A DNA stretch of 64,000 nt from Sequoia sempervirens (GCA_007258455.2 VDFB02262611.1:310001-374000), one strand, 5' to 3'. Counted from the stretch's first letter, positions 48,591-61,640 are shown. Notes: generated from the sequence alone by a model not told the origin. Numbers and translations are program-made.

Positions 48591-49287
48591 AACCTTTGAT
48601 TGTAGCATTATATTAAATTTAGAAAAACCTTAGCAAACAAAATTTGTCAATTAAAATTTTATAACTTATAGAAAATTATTAAGATACAATTATGGCATCA
48701 CTTGATGCAACATGCTAATAATAAATAAATAAAACTTGAGATTAATGAAAATATAAAATATTGCAACAATATAACTAAAAAACATATCAAACCTAAAAAC
48801 ATTTTAAAGTTTAAAATATAGCTTTATTGCTCAAAATCACAAGAATCCAAAGACATCAACTTTATAATGATTATTACCCTATAATTTAATACTAAAAATA
48901 AAATATAGCTTTATTGCTTAAAACATTTCAAAAAACACCAAAAATGTTTCAAGACATATGTGGATGACATTAAAGACAATCATCAATGTTCATAATAGAA
49001 ACACTGCCCAAAACAGTGGTGGTCCAATTATGTCCGAAGGTTGAAATGGTTGTGCAGATTTTCTTTGCATGCACCATCACAATAATAGATATTAAAAAAA
49101 ACTAAATAAATAATTAGTTGAGGAATATTAAAAGAAACTAAATAAATAAATAATTAGTTGAGGAATATTTAAAAGAAACTAAATAAATAAATAATTAGTT
49201 GAGGATTATTAAAAAAATTAAATAAATAAATAATTAGTTGAGGAATATTTAAAAGAAACTAAATGATTTTTTTAAAGCCCCTAACAT
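48591..49287 (+). repeat. Array unit U4, left part (A, C and start of D')
   Basis: Blocks A and C follow D of U3. D' is cut at 49282 and resumes at 55015 after the LTR-like insertion, followed by a truncated A (55235-55525). Confidence 0.75.
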
Positions 49288-50092
49288 TGTAAGACCCCGT
49301 TTCACATGTGATTAATGCTAGACCTAATTTGTGATATGATTTTCTTAAATTGATGATTATATATATTGTGGATGATAAATAAGGTGATCTTTTGGCAAAA
49401 TCCTTGTAATTCCATTTTGACATTACGTTCTATTGTCACTACCATGAAGGTGGAATACACTAGTATACTATGGAATACATATTGAGATTTAAATGGATTA
49501 TTATATGGTTAAAGTTTAGAATATTCAGCTAATAGATTAATGTGATATACAATGTTACTTATGATCGTGTCGGTAATGTGCAGGAAGGCAACAATGTTAG
49601 CATGAGAAGGGAGGACCATCGAGAGAAAATCAAAAGACATCTTTTTGAGGATATAAAGTTAATATGTTGATAGATTAAGAGGTGAAGGTTGATATTAAAG
49701 GTATAATTTATTTTGGTTTGTGAGAATATTTAATTATGTGGGCTAGGGGTTGGGAACCCTTACCCAAGTGTGAAACTCGGATGGATCTTTAAGTGGGTCT
49801 TTAAAGAGGGTTGTTGGTCAATTTACTTGGTTGGGATACAAAAATAAACCCCCTAGGGTCTATACCTAAGTGGTAGGGGTCAAGTGGGCATGCAATAGGG
49901 TCCCAAGGACATGATTTGACTCCTCAAAAGTCCCCATAATGAAGAGTGACGAATTTTGAGGAGAGGATGGGAGGTGAAAAGATTTGGGGTTGTCCAAGTG
50001 CATGCTACCTCTTTAATGAGAAAATAGTCTCATTGAAGAAGGGAGGTACACTCCACACCTCCCCATCCAAAAGGTTGAAAGTTGAAACTCCT

Positions 50093-50099
50093 ATATAGT
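50093..50099 (+). promoter_or_regulatory. Candidate TATA box in the LTR-like insertion
   Basis: CTATATAGTTGGAGAGG lies about 0.8 kb from the left end. It is the only clear TATA-type site in the left third. Confidence 0.3.
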
Positions 50100-52550
50100 T
50101 GGAGAGGAAGAATGAGTAGGGTGTTACCCACTTCTCCTTTTTGGAATTTTTTTTTGGAGATTGGAGAAGAAGAGGAGAGAGGAGTGGAGATATGGTTCTT
50201 TGGAGATGGTTTTCAAGATAGTTTGTTCAAAGAGGAGAGGATGGTAGAAGACGGTAATCCCATTATCTAAAAGAAAAGATAAATATTCCTCCTCCTTTCC
50301 TCCTTTGTCTTGTGTTGTAAGATGGTGTTTTTTTTTGTTTGAATTATTGTTGAAAGTGGTGAGTGAAGAGCCTATATGAATGTAATTGTATGTTAAGCTA
50401 TTTCTATCCCTTTTGTAAAATTTGAGTAGACTCCATCCATCATCTTGGAGTTAAAATATTTCCTTGCTCGGGGGTATGGCCAGAGCCCACGAGGCTCCAT
50501 GACGCCATTACGGTAGGGTGGAGAGCAAGCCTTTATCATGTGTGTGTTATCCTTTGCATTATTAAGAAATGTCTACAATATTGTAAGTTGATATTTTGTG
50601 GTAGAATAAAGATCAGGAATAGAACAAGTTCCATTAATATGTCTTTTTCAATTGACAAACTTAATTAGTTTTAGAAGGGTTTGCAGCTAGTTCCCTTTCA
50701 TTGTTCAGAACTATTGCTTGTAAATAAAAATCAAATCTCTTGTGTTTATATCCACAAATAGCTATTTTACTGGAAGAAAAGAAAAAAAACAAAATAACAA
50801 AAAAAATGATATTCTTAAACATGAGAAGACTCTATGTGTTGTAGAAACTATGTATTGAGTACATAAAACGTGAACATAGAAATTGATGATCAGCGGTTAA
50901 ATCTGAAAGAGAATGGATATACAAAATTCTACCAAGCTAAAATCGGGACTAAGGGGCGGATACCCTCCACCCTCTAGAATGAGCACGTACAAAAGTGTCC
51001 ATTTTTTTTTCTGGCTGGTCCATTTTACACTCAATTCCAGTTGGTGTATTACCTCGAATCACCTGTGCTTAGCATTTGAATATGACTGGTAAGGGTGGGA
51101 TTATGTAACAAGTATTTAAAATAATTGGTTTACAAAGAAGAACACTCCTACAAAAGGGAACTCCCGAATACAAGAGGGCGCAGGCTTAAAGACAATGCGT
51201 TATGTGAGCTGCAAGGGTTATCTTCAGCACAGTACAGAATTGAGAGAAAAATAAAAGAAAGCAAAGGAGAGAGGGAGCTAGTGAAATTGCTGCTCTTAAG
51301 CATTCTAGTTTAACGAAAAGGTTGGGCGCGCCTCTCTGGCTAACGTGCTTTCTAAGGGTCTAAAGACTGAGCTGTAGGTTGTTGGAAGTGTAAATGTGAA
51401 CTCTCCCTTCATTTCAAGCCTCATCGTAGCTCATTAAATGCCTTCATCAATAACCCCAGCCTATTGATTGAAGTCCTTTTTGTGGTCAAAAGAAAAGGAA
51501 TTAATGCCAGAGTGATAAGTGTAATCCTCACGCAGCCCCTAATGGCAATAAATGTGAGTTTTCAAACGCCTTAAAATATTTTCCAAGAAATCTGTAACTT
51601 GTCGTGTAAATCTTCCTTTCTGTCAGAGGTAAATGTAGCCCCTGTATGACCTTAATGGTGACCAATAAATAATGAATGTACATGCTTTCATGGACTCCTG
51701 GGTGGCTTCGAATAGATCTGTGAAATGACGTCGTTCTTAATGATCTTCTTCCCCACCTCATTGTTTTCTACAACCGTAAGCTCCCGTCCTTTTCTGCATT
51801 AAGTGCAGCATTAGTCAGGGTGGTTTCTATATTTTTTTATTTGTGTGGACAACCAAAACCATTAAATAAACATTGCCCATCCCAGCAATAGGAAATGGCG
51901 TTTGGCGGGACCATTGTAAAATGCAGTGAATATTAAAAATAAATAGATAAATTGTAGTTACAAATTAATGATGTAGCAGATTTAAATGCAAACTAATAGT
52001 GTGCTTACAAAGGAATGTAAATAAGGCATGTGGGACCAATTCATAGGAGATTTAACTGCAAACTGATATTTTGGAGCTAAGCTTAAACTGATCTCTCCAA
52101 ATAAAAGGGGATTTAATGTTAATTTTTATGGTAACATTCACATTTTGAACATTCTATCATCTACAATATCACCATTGTTAATAAATAGTTCAGTAATAAA
52201 GTCTGGAAGATTATTTTGGAAAATATAATAATTTAAATATAAAATGGTATTTGTCTTAACATTAGTAATTTAAAGGATAAATTTATTATGAATAATAATG
52301 GTACTCCCTATTCAATCGACAGTGGTTTCCTTCATAAATTTATGCATATAATATTCTTGATCATCTTTAATTTTCTGGTATTAGATATCATAAAATACAC
52401 AAATATTTATTCCTGCCTGTGTGAGTTAATTGATAATACCTTTTATTAAATTTGATTATTTCCAAAATAAACTAAAACATTATTTAAGCGCGTGATAAAA
52501 CCATGAATTAAATTCTTAAAATAAATATGGCATCGAATTAAATAGAGACC

Positions 52551-53386
52551 TCCCGGCTTCTTGTCAAATAGATTCTCTTAGATTCTTAAGCAGCAAGTGG
52601 CCGGATGGGACCATTTTGGGCAAAATCAAAGCCAAGAATATCTACAATATTATCGGGCATTCTGATGTCATTATTGAACACATTAACAATGTTTGGTACT
52701 CTACCCTTGACACCCACTCATGGAAGAATTTTTTTGAGATCCTTTGGAAAGGTCCTACTGAACCTAAGATAAAATGTTTTAATTGGCTTTTGATTCTTGA
52801 CAGGCTTCCTATCAGAAAAGATATCTCGGTTACTGATTACTGTAATATGTGCAGGTTACCTGAGACATGTAGACACATTCTTATTGACTGTATTTTTCCT
52901 AAGGAAATTTGGCATATGTTTGGCATCATTTATCCTTTGGTCTTTAACATCATTGAAATTATAACTAGGCATATTGATGGGCTGAAGCAAGATTCTAATT
53001 TGTTTTGGAAGATTCTCTCCTCTAATATTTTGTGGCAAATTTGGAAATGTAGAAACGAAGAAAGGTATCAGAACAATCCCAGAATTCTTACTGAGTCTTT
53101 TCAGAAACTCATTTTTCTTAAAATCTACCTGTAGGTGCGCACTACCATGTTGATTGAAAAAAAAAAACTTAAAAGGTTCTTAAAGAACGGTTTTGCCACA
53201 TTCTTCATATATGAGATGCAGGGTGGCTATGCCTGGAGACAGACTCTGGACAATTTGCAGTTATTTGAGAAGACTTGCAAGATGCTTACCCAAGAAGTGA
53301 AGAACAACAGGAACGCCAACAAGGATCAGATCCTCATGCTTGTGCAGATTCAGGAGTTGAAACGCATTGTGGATGGAAGGTGCTAA
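52551..53386 (+). pseudogene. LINE ORF2 C-terminus, zf-RVT, one stop
   Basis: The frame is open from the insertion edge to TAG 53132-53134, then continues in the same frame to 53386. From the ATG at 52616, residues 32-100 form a zf-RVT domain (WKNFFEILWKGPTEPKIKCFNW, then LPIRKDISVTDYCNMC, then HILIDCIFP) with Cys76, Cys79, His87 and Cys92. LFWKILSSNILWQIWKCRNEER follows, the common end of this domain. The tail after the stop is Lys-rich and coiled-coil-like. No RNase H follows, unlike the LINE at 0.2-2 kb, so this is a different subfamily. Confidence 0.85.
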
Positions 53387-53581
53387 GGGGTGGACTGCCT
53401 GGGCTGATACCATGGATGATATCTTACACTAGCTCTGTTTTGTTTATCACTGTTCTGGATATTTCTGTCGATCCTGTTGTGAGGCATTGCCTCTTTTGAG
53501 CTCTACATTGCAAACTTCTGTGCTTTCTTTTGGCATTTTTTTTGTGTACTCGCTATATATAATACAAAAAAAAATAAAAAA
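52551..53581 (+). mobile_element. 5'-truncated LINE (L1 type), 1.0 kb, with long TSD
   Basis: The element is flanked by a target duplication of at least 22 bp (52525-52546 and 53582-53603, starting ATATGGCATCG), extended by ACC after one mismatch. It ends in an A-rich tail (about 53561-53581). Severe 5' truncation, an A tail and a long target duplication are hallmarks of target-primed reverse transcription. The ORF2 frame is open from the truncation point. Confidence 0.9.
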
Positions 53582-53631
53582 ATATGGCATCGAATTAAAT
53601 AGAAACCAAAACTCCTGTGCGTAGAGTAATG

Positions 53632-53850
53632 GCTGCTGTATAAAAATTAAATCTTAATATTCTTCAGGCGGAGTTCTTAAATAGCTGCTGCATAAAAATT
53701 AAATCTTAAGTATTTTCCAAGCGGAGTTTTTAAATAGCTGCTGTATAAAAATTAAATCTTAAGTATTTTCCAGGCGGAGATTTTAAATGGCTGCTGCAGA
53801 AAAAAAAATATAAATCTTTAGTATTACCAGGCGGAGTTTTTAAATGACTG
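53632..53850 (+). repeat. 53-bp tandem repeat, four units
   Basis: Units start at 53632, 53684, 53737 and 53790, with a partial at 53846 (periods 52, 53, 53, 56). The core is GCTGCTGTATAAAAATTAAA, then CAGGCGGAGTTTTTAAAT. It begins about 30 bp after the LINE target duplication. Confidence 0.85.
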
Positions 53851-55014
53851 CCTTTGTGTCTTTTCTGTTATTATTATCAGTGAATGGTGAAACTGTTGGG
53901 TAAGAGGGAATAAGTAATAAATTTACTATTATTATATGTTTCCAATTTACCCATATGCTAAAGCATTTTCTTTTGTCAAGTTAATTAATTTTATGGACTA
54001 CTTTCTTGTACTCTGCACACGCAATCTGGGACACTATTTATTTCCAGATATTTCTTGCTAATGTCTTAAGTAAGTAAACAACTGTTATGGCTAATGTATG
54101 CGACTATGCTGATTTCCATAGATGGAGTCTTAGTGATGGCGTACCTCTTCAGCAGTCAGTTATCAGCTCAACATTAGTTTAATGAATAATATTAGCAAAG
54201 AAAATAATAATATTTTCGTGACTTTTAAATTCGGGCACCATTCGAGTATAATGCCATTACCTCACTAGTATTTATTTATTTTATGACAATAATTAATATC
54301 AATGTGGGAATGTTAATTCTTGGATAGAAAATCAACTTGACAATCACCGGAGAATGTTAATATACCCTTTTTACAATGATAGATTAAAACCACGGGGTTA
54401 AAGATTCTATTCAATTCTTCTTTAAAATTTAAACCAATGAAACCATATCTACTATATTCGGTTATTATTTGTGTAACAATATTATTGTCGAGACTTTATG
54501 CTTATATATATATATATATAAAGTGATTGATGCCTTTACCACAATTGTTGGTATTATCAATAAAGAGGATAATACTATCAATAGATGAATTTGATAATGA
54601 TTTGCAAATGAGGATTAAGTAATAATATTAGTATTATTTAGTTTAGGGTGATAATAATATTATTGTTGAAGATTAATTGCGGGTCTATTAGTGACAATTT
54701 TATTGAGGATTAATGGTCAATAATAATATTTATATTTGACTTCTTGATTTGATACTAATGATGTCACTCTTAAGCTCTACTAAATTTGGTTATTGGATTA
54801 TTATAAAAGAATAAAAATTTATTGGAATATTATAAAAGAATAATAATATTATCATTACGATTTAATTAAGATTAAGTAAGAATGCTATCATCATTAGTGA
54901 TTTATAAATTGCATAGATAGTTGTTACATTTAATTTAGAAGTGACTTGTCGTAGAAGTGCAACTCATAAAAAAAAATTGTTAGATATTTCTAGTGAAATT
55001 TTTGGGGCATGACA

Positions 55015-55525
55015 AACACTAAACTAATTTAAAATATTTTAATTCCTAGTCACAATGGCCTAGTGGATGGAATGAATTAATTAACCTTTGACCAACTTTA
55101 CCTTGATTGTTACACTTTCAATTAAACTTCAAATATTTAGAATGGTTGGATTAACCTATTACATGAGACTTTTTAAGTTGTAGATTTAAATTAAAAAAGA
55201 AGAAGATATTTTTAAAACCCTAAATAATTTTTAAAATATATCCCTTCATTATAGCATTAAATTAAATTTAGAAAAACCTTAGCAAACTGAATTTGCCAAT
55301 TAAAATTTTATAACTTATAGAAAATTATTAATACACAATTATGGCATCACTTGATGCAACATACTAATAATAAATAAATAAAACTTAGGATTAATGAAAA
55401 TATAAAATATTGCAACAAAATACCTAAAAAATAAAAAGTAATTTTTTTTTAAACTTTCAAATATAGTTTTATTGCTCAAAATCGCAAGAATCCAAAGACA
55501 TCGACTTTATAATGATTATTAGTTC
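55015..55525 (+). repeat. Array remainder: rest of D' and truncated A
   Basis: This resumes block D' at CACTAAACTAATTT and continues into block A, which breaks at about 55525 where family H begins. Confidence 0.75.
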
Positions 55526-55879
55526 ATGTCGTTTACTATTGTAATCGTCACAATTGCTTTTGAATTAGTTGGCTGGCCAATGAGATTGTTTTGTTTAAAA
55601 TATTTTTTCTTTTTCCTATAGTTGGGATTTAAGTGCATATTTTTTTTACTTGGAAATTACGGTTTATCTCTTTTTCTATTGGTTTGAATAGGTTGATTTT
55701 TCATTTTTCTTTAAGTTAATTAGGAAAATAGGGGAACATTATATATTGTGGCAAATATTTAATAAGGGGATGCATGTAGTACGAGTTTTGGCGACGGGTT
55801 GGTTGGTACTAAAGCAGTGAATGCATGTTTAATGCATTAAATGAAAACCTCGTTATATGTGTTGGAAAACTAGCGCGAG

Positions 55880-58345
55880 CATATGCAGAGAATGCCTAGT
55901 TAATTTGCATGTTTTTTGTTTATTATTTGTTGAGAAGCTTGCGTGTTTCTGGCTGTGGGTTGTCATGTTCGATGTTTGTTATTCTGTACAGTGCTTGTGG
56001 TATGCAATTGGTGAGTGGTCTGTCTGTTTGTTTTTGATACTTAATAACTAGAAGCGTTGCAGGGAAAAATGAATGGTTTGAGCAATGTGTTCTGCACCGT
56101 ATGCAGTGAACGCATATTTATTTATTGTTTGTTTAGAAGATTGCGTGTTTTTGGATGTGAGTTGTCGTTTTCAATGTGCAGCTGGTGAGTGACTCATTTG
56201 TACGATCTGCAACTGGTGAGTGGCTCGTCTATTTATTTTTTATACTTGATAACTAGAAGCGTTACAGGGAAAGCCGAATGCTTTGAGCAATGTCTTGTGT
56301 ACCATGGGTACACATGTAGTGAACACATAGCTAATTCATGAAATCTTAGTTGGGTTATGGGTTTTGTTTGTGCTTATCCTCGTTTGATTATCGTTTGTTG
56401 AAAAGCTTGTGGGTTTTTTAGCTCTTCGTTGCATTCTTGCATGTGGGTACACGTGTAGTGAATGCATAGTTAATTCATGAAATATTAGGCGAGTGTTGAG
56501 TTTTGTTTGTGCTTATTCTTCTTTGTGTATCATTTGTTGAAAAGCCTGTGGCTTTTTTAGCTATGTTCATTATTCTGTGAAAGTGCACTGCTGGTGAATG
56601 GTTGGGTTGTGTATTTATGATACTTGATAACTCAATGGGTGCACATGCAGTGAATACATAACTAATTTATGAATTGTTTGTGCTTATTCTCGTTTTATAA
56701 TTGTTTGTTGAAAAGATTGTGGGTTTTCTAGTTCTTCATTGCGTTTTTGCATGTGGGTATATGTGCAGTGAATGCATAGTTTATTTATGAAATCTTAGGC
56801 GAGTGTTGGGTTTTGTTTGTGCTTATTCTTGTTTGTTATCGTCTATTGAAAAGCTTGTGGGTTTTTTAGCTATTCGTTGGGCTTTTGCATGTTCGTTATT
56901 CTGTAAAAATGCATTGCTAGTGAATGGCTTGGTTGTGTGTTTCTGACACTTGATAACTAGAAGTATGGCTTGGGTGTGTTTTTATTGCTTGTTGAGAAAG
57001 GCTTGCAAAGCAAATTGTGCAAGATGTGTTGGAAGCCTGGTGGGTACAGAAGCAGTGAGTGCATAGTTAATTCATGAAATCTGAGGCGAGTACTGAGTTT
57101 TATTTGTGCTTATTGTTGTTTGTTTGTTGTTTGTTAAAAAGTTTGTATGTTTTTAGCTTTTGGTTTCAGTCTTGCATGGTTGTTATTCTGTGGTAGTGGA
57201 CTATTGATGAGTGCCTTGTTCTTGTTTTTATGATACTTGGTTGTTGTTACAATGGTTAATGGGGAATGTTCACAAAAAAATATCATGTTGGTCTATTCTT
57301 TTGCAAATTTTATTGTTCTTTATGTGGTTCATGCTTATGAATAGTGTATTATATGTGGTGGACTATGTTCATTTGTCTAATTTGTCCCAATAACAGGAAC
57401 CATTACTTGTAATTGGAGTTGGAGGCAGACATATATATGGGCACAAATAAACTTGGTTGTTGAAGAAGGAACTGGAAGGTTAGATTCTTGTATCGTTCTT
57501 CCCCTTTGTTTCCAATGAATTTTAAGTCTTCCAATGCGCATAAAATCTATGCTTTGGAAGAGTTGTGGACAATAAAGGAGAAGCTTTGTTCAAGAATCTG
57601 ACTTACTGAATAGACAAATGTGCATAGTGAATGGCATGTTATGTAATTCATAAACACAATTTTTTTGTTTTGTTGAAAAGTAGGTTGCTATTGCAATTAT
57701 TAGTCTTTGTTAGTAGGCAAGTTTACAATTGCATTTGTTGAATTTTCTTTTGAAATAATTGCTTGTTGTTCTTAAACTTGTCATGGTGAATCAAATTGTA
57801 TAGTTTGAAGTATTCTTGTGTTCTTCCCATAGTTGGTTTACTATTGCATTCGTTGCATTTGCTTTCAAATTAGTTGCTTGGCCAATGACATTATATTGTT
57901 TAAAATATTTTTTCCTTTCTCCTATAGTTAGGTTTTAAGCAGATATTTTGTGTGCTTGAATATTATGGTTTACTCATTTTCATTTAACTAAATTAGAAAA
58001 ATAAGGGGACATTATATATTATGGGAAATATTTGATCATGAAACAGTGAATACATGTTTAGTCCATTGAATGCAAATTGTGCAAGATGTGTTGGAGAGTT
58101 GGTGGGTACTAATTCATGAAATCTTAGTCAAGTGTTGGGTTTTTTCTGTGCTAATTTTGGTTTATGTATTGTTTGTTGAAAAACTTGTGTGTTTTTAGTT
58201 CTCTATGTTATTAATCCTAGGAACAGTGGAACAAGGGCTTGGTCAAACCATTCAAATTTCATTGTAACAGTGAAGAATACTTGTAGTTATCAAGTATGAT
58301 AAACAGACAGACTAGTTGGTCATCAATAGTACATTGTTCCTATAA
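55880..58345 (-). repeat. 2.47-kb tandem duplication, copy 1
   Basis: Shares with copy 2 the ordered landmarks GAAGCTTGC, CTTGTGTACCATGGGTA (56296 against 58748) and GGGGAATGTTCACAAAAAA (57260 against 59742), offset about 2.45-2.48 kb. Confidence 0.8.
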
Positions 58346-60830
58346 CATAAGCAGAGAATGCTTGGTTAATTTACATGTTGTTTGTTTGTTTTATATTGAG
58401 AAGCTTGCATGTTTCTAGTTGTGGGTTGTCGTCTTCGACGTTTGTCATTTTGTACAGTGGTTGCAGTGTGCAACTAGTGAGTGGCATGTCTGTTTATTTT
58501 TTATACTTAATAACTAGAAGCATTGCATGGAAAATTAAACGGTTTGGGCAATGTGTTGTGGACCATCGATACACTTGCAATGAATGCATATTTGCTTATT
58601 ATTTTTTATTTTTTGTTCAGAAGATTGCATGTTTTTGGTTGTGGGTTGTTGTTTTTGATGTGCAACTGGTGAGTGGCTTGTCTGTTTATTTTTTATACTT
58701 GATAACTAGAAGCGTTACAAGGAAAAATGAATGCTTTGAGCAATGTCTTGTGTACCATGGGTATAGATGTAGTGGACACATAGCTAATTCATGAAATCTT
58801 AGTCAAAATTTGGGTTTTGTATGTGCTTATAATTCTTGTTTGATTATCATTTGTTGAAAAGCTTGTGGGCTTTTTATCTCTTTGTTAAGTTTTTGCATGT
58901 GGGTACACATGCAGTGAATGCATAGTTAAGTCATGAAATCTTAGGTGAGTGTTGGGTTTTGTTTGTGCTTATTCTAATTTGCGTATCGTTTGTTGAAAAA
59001 CTTGTGGGTTTTTTAGCTATGTTCATTATTCTGCGAAAGTGTACTACTGGTGAATGGTTGGGCTATGTATTTATGATACTTGATAATTCGGTGGGTACAC
59101 ATGCACTGAACGCATAACTAATTCATGAATTGTTTGTGCTCATTCTCATTGTATTATTGCTTGTTGAAAAGATTGTGGGTTTTTTAGCTCTTCGTTGTGT
59201 TTTTGTATGTGGGTAAATGTGCAGTGAATGCATAGTTAATTCATGAAATCTTAGGCTATTGCTAGGTTTTGTTTGTGTTTATTCTTGTTTGTCTATCGTC
59301 TGTTGAAAATCTCGTGGTTTTTTTAGCTATTGGTTGCGCTTTTGCATGTTCGTTATTTTGTAAAAGTGCATTGCTGGTGAATGGCTTGGTTGTGTGTTTC
59401 TGACACTTGATAACTAGAAGTATTGCTTATTGTTGATAACTACAAGTATGGCTTGGTTGTGTGTTTATTGCTTGGTCAGCAAGGCTTGCAAAGTAAATTG
59501 TGCAAGATGTGTTGGATGCCTGGTGGGTATAGAAGCAGTGAGTGCATAGTTAATTCATGAAATTTGAGGCGAGTACTGGGTTTTATTTGTGCTTATTGTT
59601 GTTTTTTTGTTGTTTGCTAAAAAGCTTGTTTTTTTAGCTTTTGGTTCTGGTCTTGCATGTTTGTTATTTTATGGCAATACACTACTAATGAGTTCCTTGT
59701 TCATGTGTTTATGATACTTGGTTTTTGTTACAATGGCCAATGGGGAATGTTCACAAAAAATTATCATGTTGGTCTATTCTTTTGTAAATTTTGTTGTTCT
59801 TTCTATGGTTCATGTTTATGAATAGTGTCTTATATGTCATGGACTATGTGCATTTGTCTAATTTGTCCCTATAACAGGGACCATTAGTTGCAATTGGAGT
59901 TAGAGGCAAACATCTATATGAACACAAATATACTTGGTTGTTGAAGAAGGAACTGGAAGGTCAGATTCTTGTATCATTCTTCCACTTTGTTTCCAATGAA
60001 TTTTAAGTCTTCCAATGTGCATAAAATTTATGCTTTGGAAGAGTTGTGGACAATAAAGGAGAAGCTTGATTGAAGAATCTGACTTACTGAATAGACATAT
60101 GTGCATAGTGAATGGCATGTTATATAATTCATAAACACAAAACTTTTTTTTGTTGAAAAGCAGGTCACTATTGCAATTTTTAGTTTATGTCCGTAGGCAA
60201 GTTTACAATTGCATTTGTTAAATTTTCTTTTGAAATAATCGCTTGGTGCTCTTAAACTTGTCATGGTGAATCAAATTGTATTGTTTGAAGTATTTTTGTG
60301 TTTTTCCCATAGTTGGTTTACTATTGCATTCGTTGCATTTACTTTCGAATTAGTTGCTTGGCCAATGACATTGTATTGTTTAAAATATTTTTTCCTTTCT
60401 CCTATATAGTCGGGATTTAAGCAGATATTTTTTGTGCTTGAAAATTACTGTTTATTCATTTCCGTTTAACTAAATTAGAAAAATAAGGGGACATTATATA
60501 TTTTGAGAAATATTTGATCATGAAGCAGTGAATACGTGTTTAATCCATTAAATTCAAATTGTGCAAGATGTGTTGGAGAGTTGGTGGGTACTAATTCATG
60601 AAATCTTAGTCAAGTGTTGGGTTTTATTTGTGCTAATTTTGGTTTGTGTATTGTTTGTTGAAAAGATTGTGTGTTTTTACTTCTTTATGTTCTTAATCCT
60701 AGGAACAGTGGAACAAGGGCTTGGTCAAACCATTCAGTTCTCATTGTAACAGTGAGCAATACTTCTAGTTATCAAGTATGATAAACAGACATAGTAACTA
60801 GTCATCAATAGTACATTGTTCCTATACATT
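58346..60830 (-). repeat. 2.47-kb tandem duplication, copy 2
   Basis: Begins at the TACATTGTTCCTATA junction that also closes this copy near 60820. It is divergent from copy 1 by scattered substitutions and short indels. Confidence 0.8.
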
Positions 60831-61245
60831 TGCTTATGTGTTTCATGTTTATGGGTAACATATTATCTTGCTCAATTTGCATTTAATAGATTATTGTTTC
60901 TAATCTGTGAGCCATATTGTTTAATGCATTGAGCATGTATTGGCTACTTCAACATTTGTCATCTTGTTGCGAAAGGTGGCATAATTTGCATTCAAACATT
61001 GAATATTTGTAAAATATATAATGTGCTCTTATTTTTGCAATTTCCTTCAATAGGAATAAATAATAGGCCTACATGAAGCAACAGAGTAACATAATAAATA
61101 TTTATTATCGCTTAGTTTTCAATAGAGACTTGCAATTGTAACCTGCTAGTTGGCTTCAAGTGTTTCATGTCATTTGTTATCTACAGTACCTATTTGTACA
61201 ATTATGCCTTACAACAGTAAATAATATTTCTAGTTGCAGCATAAC

Positions 61246-61640
61246 AAAAGTAGTTGTCAGCTTATCGACTAAGCATGCAGGATTTTCAATTGATAGACTA
61301 TTGCTTGTCATCTAATAGTTATACCATTTAGTGCATTAAAGATGCATTGATAGCTTCTATAGCTACTACCTTATCGCCAAGGTTACATAATTTGCACATG
61401 ATGATTGACTATTTGCAAAAAATATAATGGGTTGCTAATTTTCTGATTTACTTTAACAAAAAATGAATAATACACAACCCTTGGCAATGCATCAAATTGT
61501 ACAATGTTAACATTTTTGCCTTTATTAGTTTCTATTGATAGGCAGGTTTACTATTGCATCAATTGCACTGGCTTTTCAAATGGTCGCTTCGCTAGTGAAA
61601 TTGTATTGTTTAAAATATATTTTCCTTTTTTGTATAGTCA
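61246..61640. repeat. Family H, mixed fragments at an orientation change
   Basis: Contains further 'AAAATATAATG' and 'CATTTGCATTCGTTGCA'-type H blocks. The orientation changes from minus to plus at about 61640. Confidence 0.5.

Larger units (their letters stand above)
49288..55014 (+). mobile_element. Large LTR-like insertion (possible giant solo LTR), 5.7 kb
   Basis: It starts TGTAAGACCCC and ends GGGGCATGACA, giving TG...CA ends with inverted similarity. The flanks AACAT (49283-49287) and AACAC (55015-55019) look like a 5-bp target duplication with one change. It splits array block D'. Without the nested LINE it is about 4.7 kb. No retroelement protein and no second LTR copy are visible, so a solo LTR is the simplest reading. 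A TATATAG at 50093-50099, followed by purine-rich leader-like DNA, suggests plus orientation. Part of the interior (50.9-52.4 kb) looks like low-copy DNA, so a composite is possible. Confidence 0.55.
55526..61245 (-). repeat. Family H repeat, right arm of the inverted repeat
   Basis: Reverse-complement homologue of 27680-31060. Examples: the 'AACTGGAAGGTTAGATTCTTG' block at about 57470 and 59950 against about 29280 on the left arm, and the outer end (60900-61245) against 27680-28000. The arm is about 2.3 kb longer than the left because of an internal 2.47-kb tandem duplication. No protein is encoded. Confidence 0.8.
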
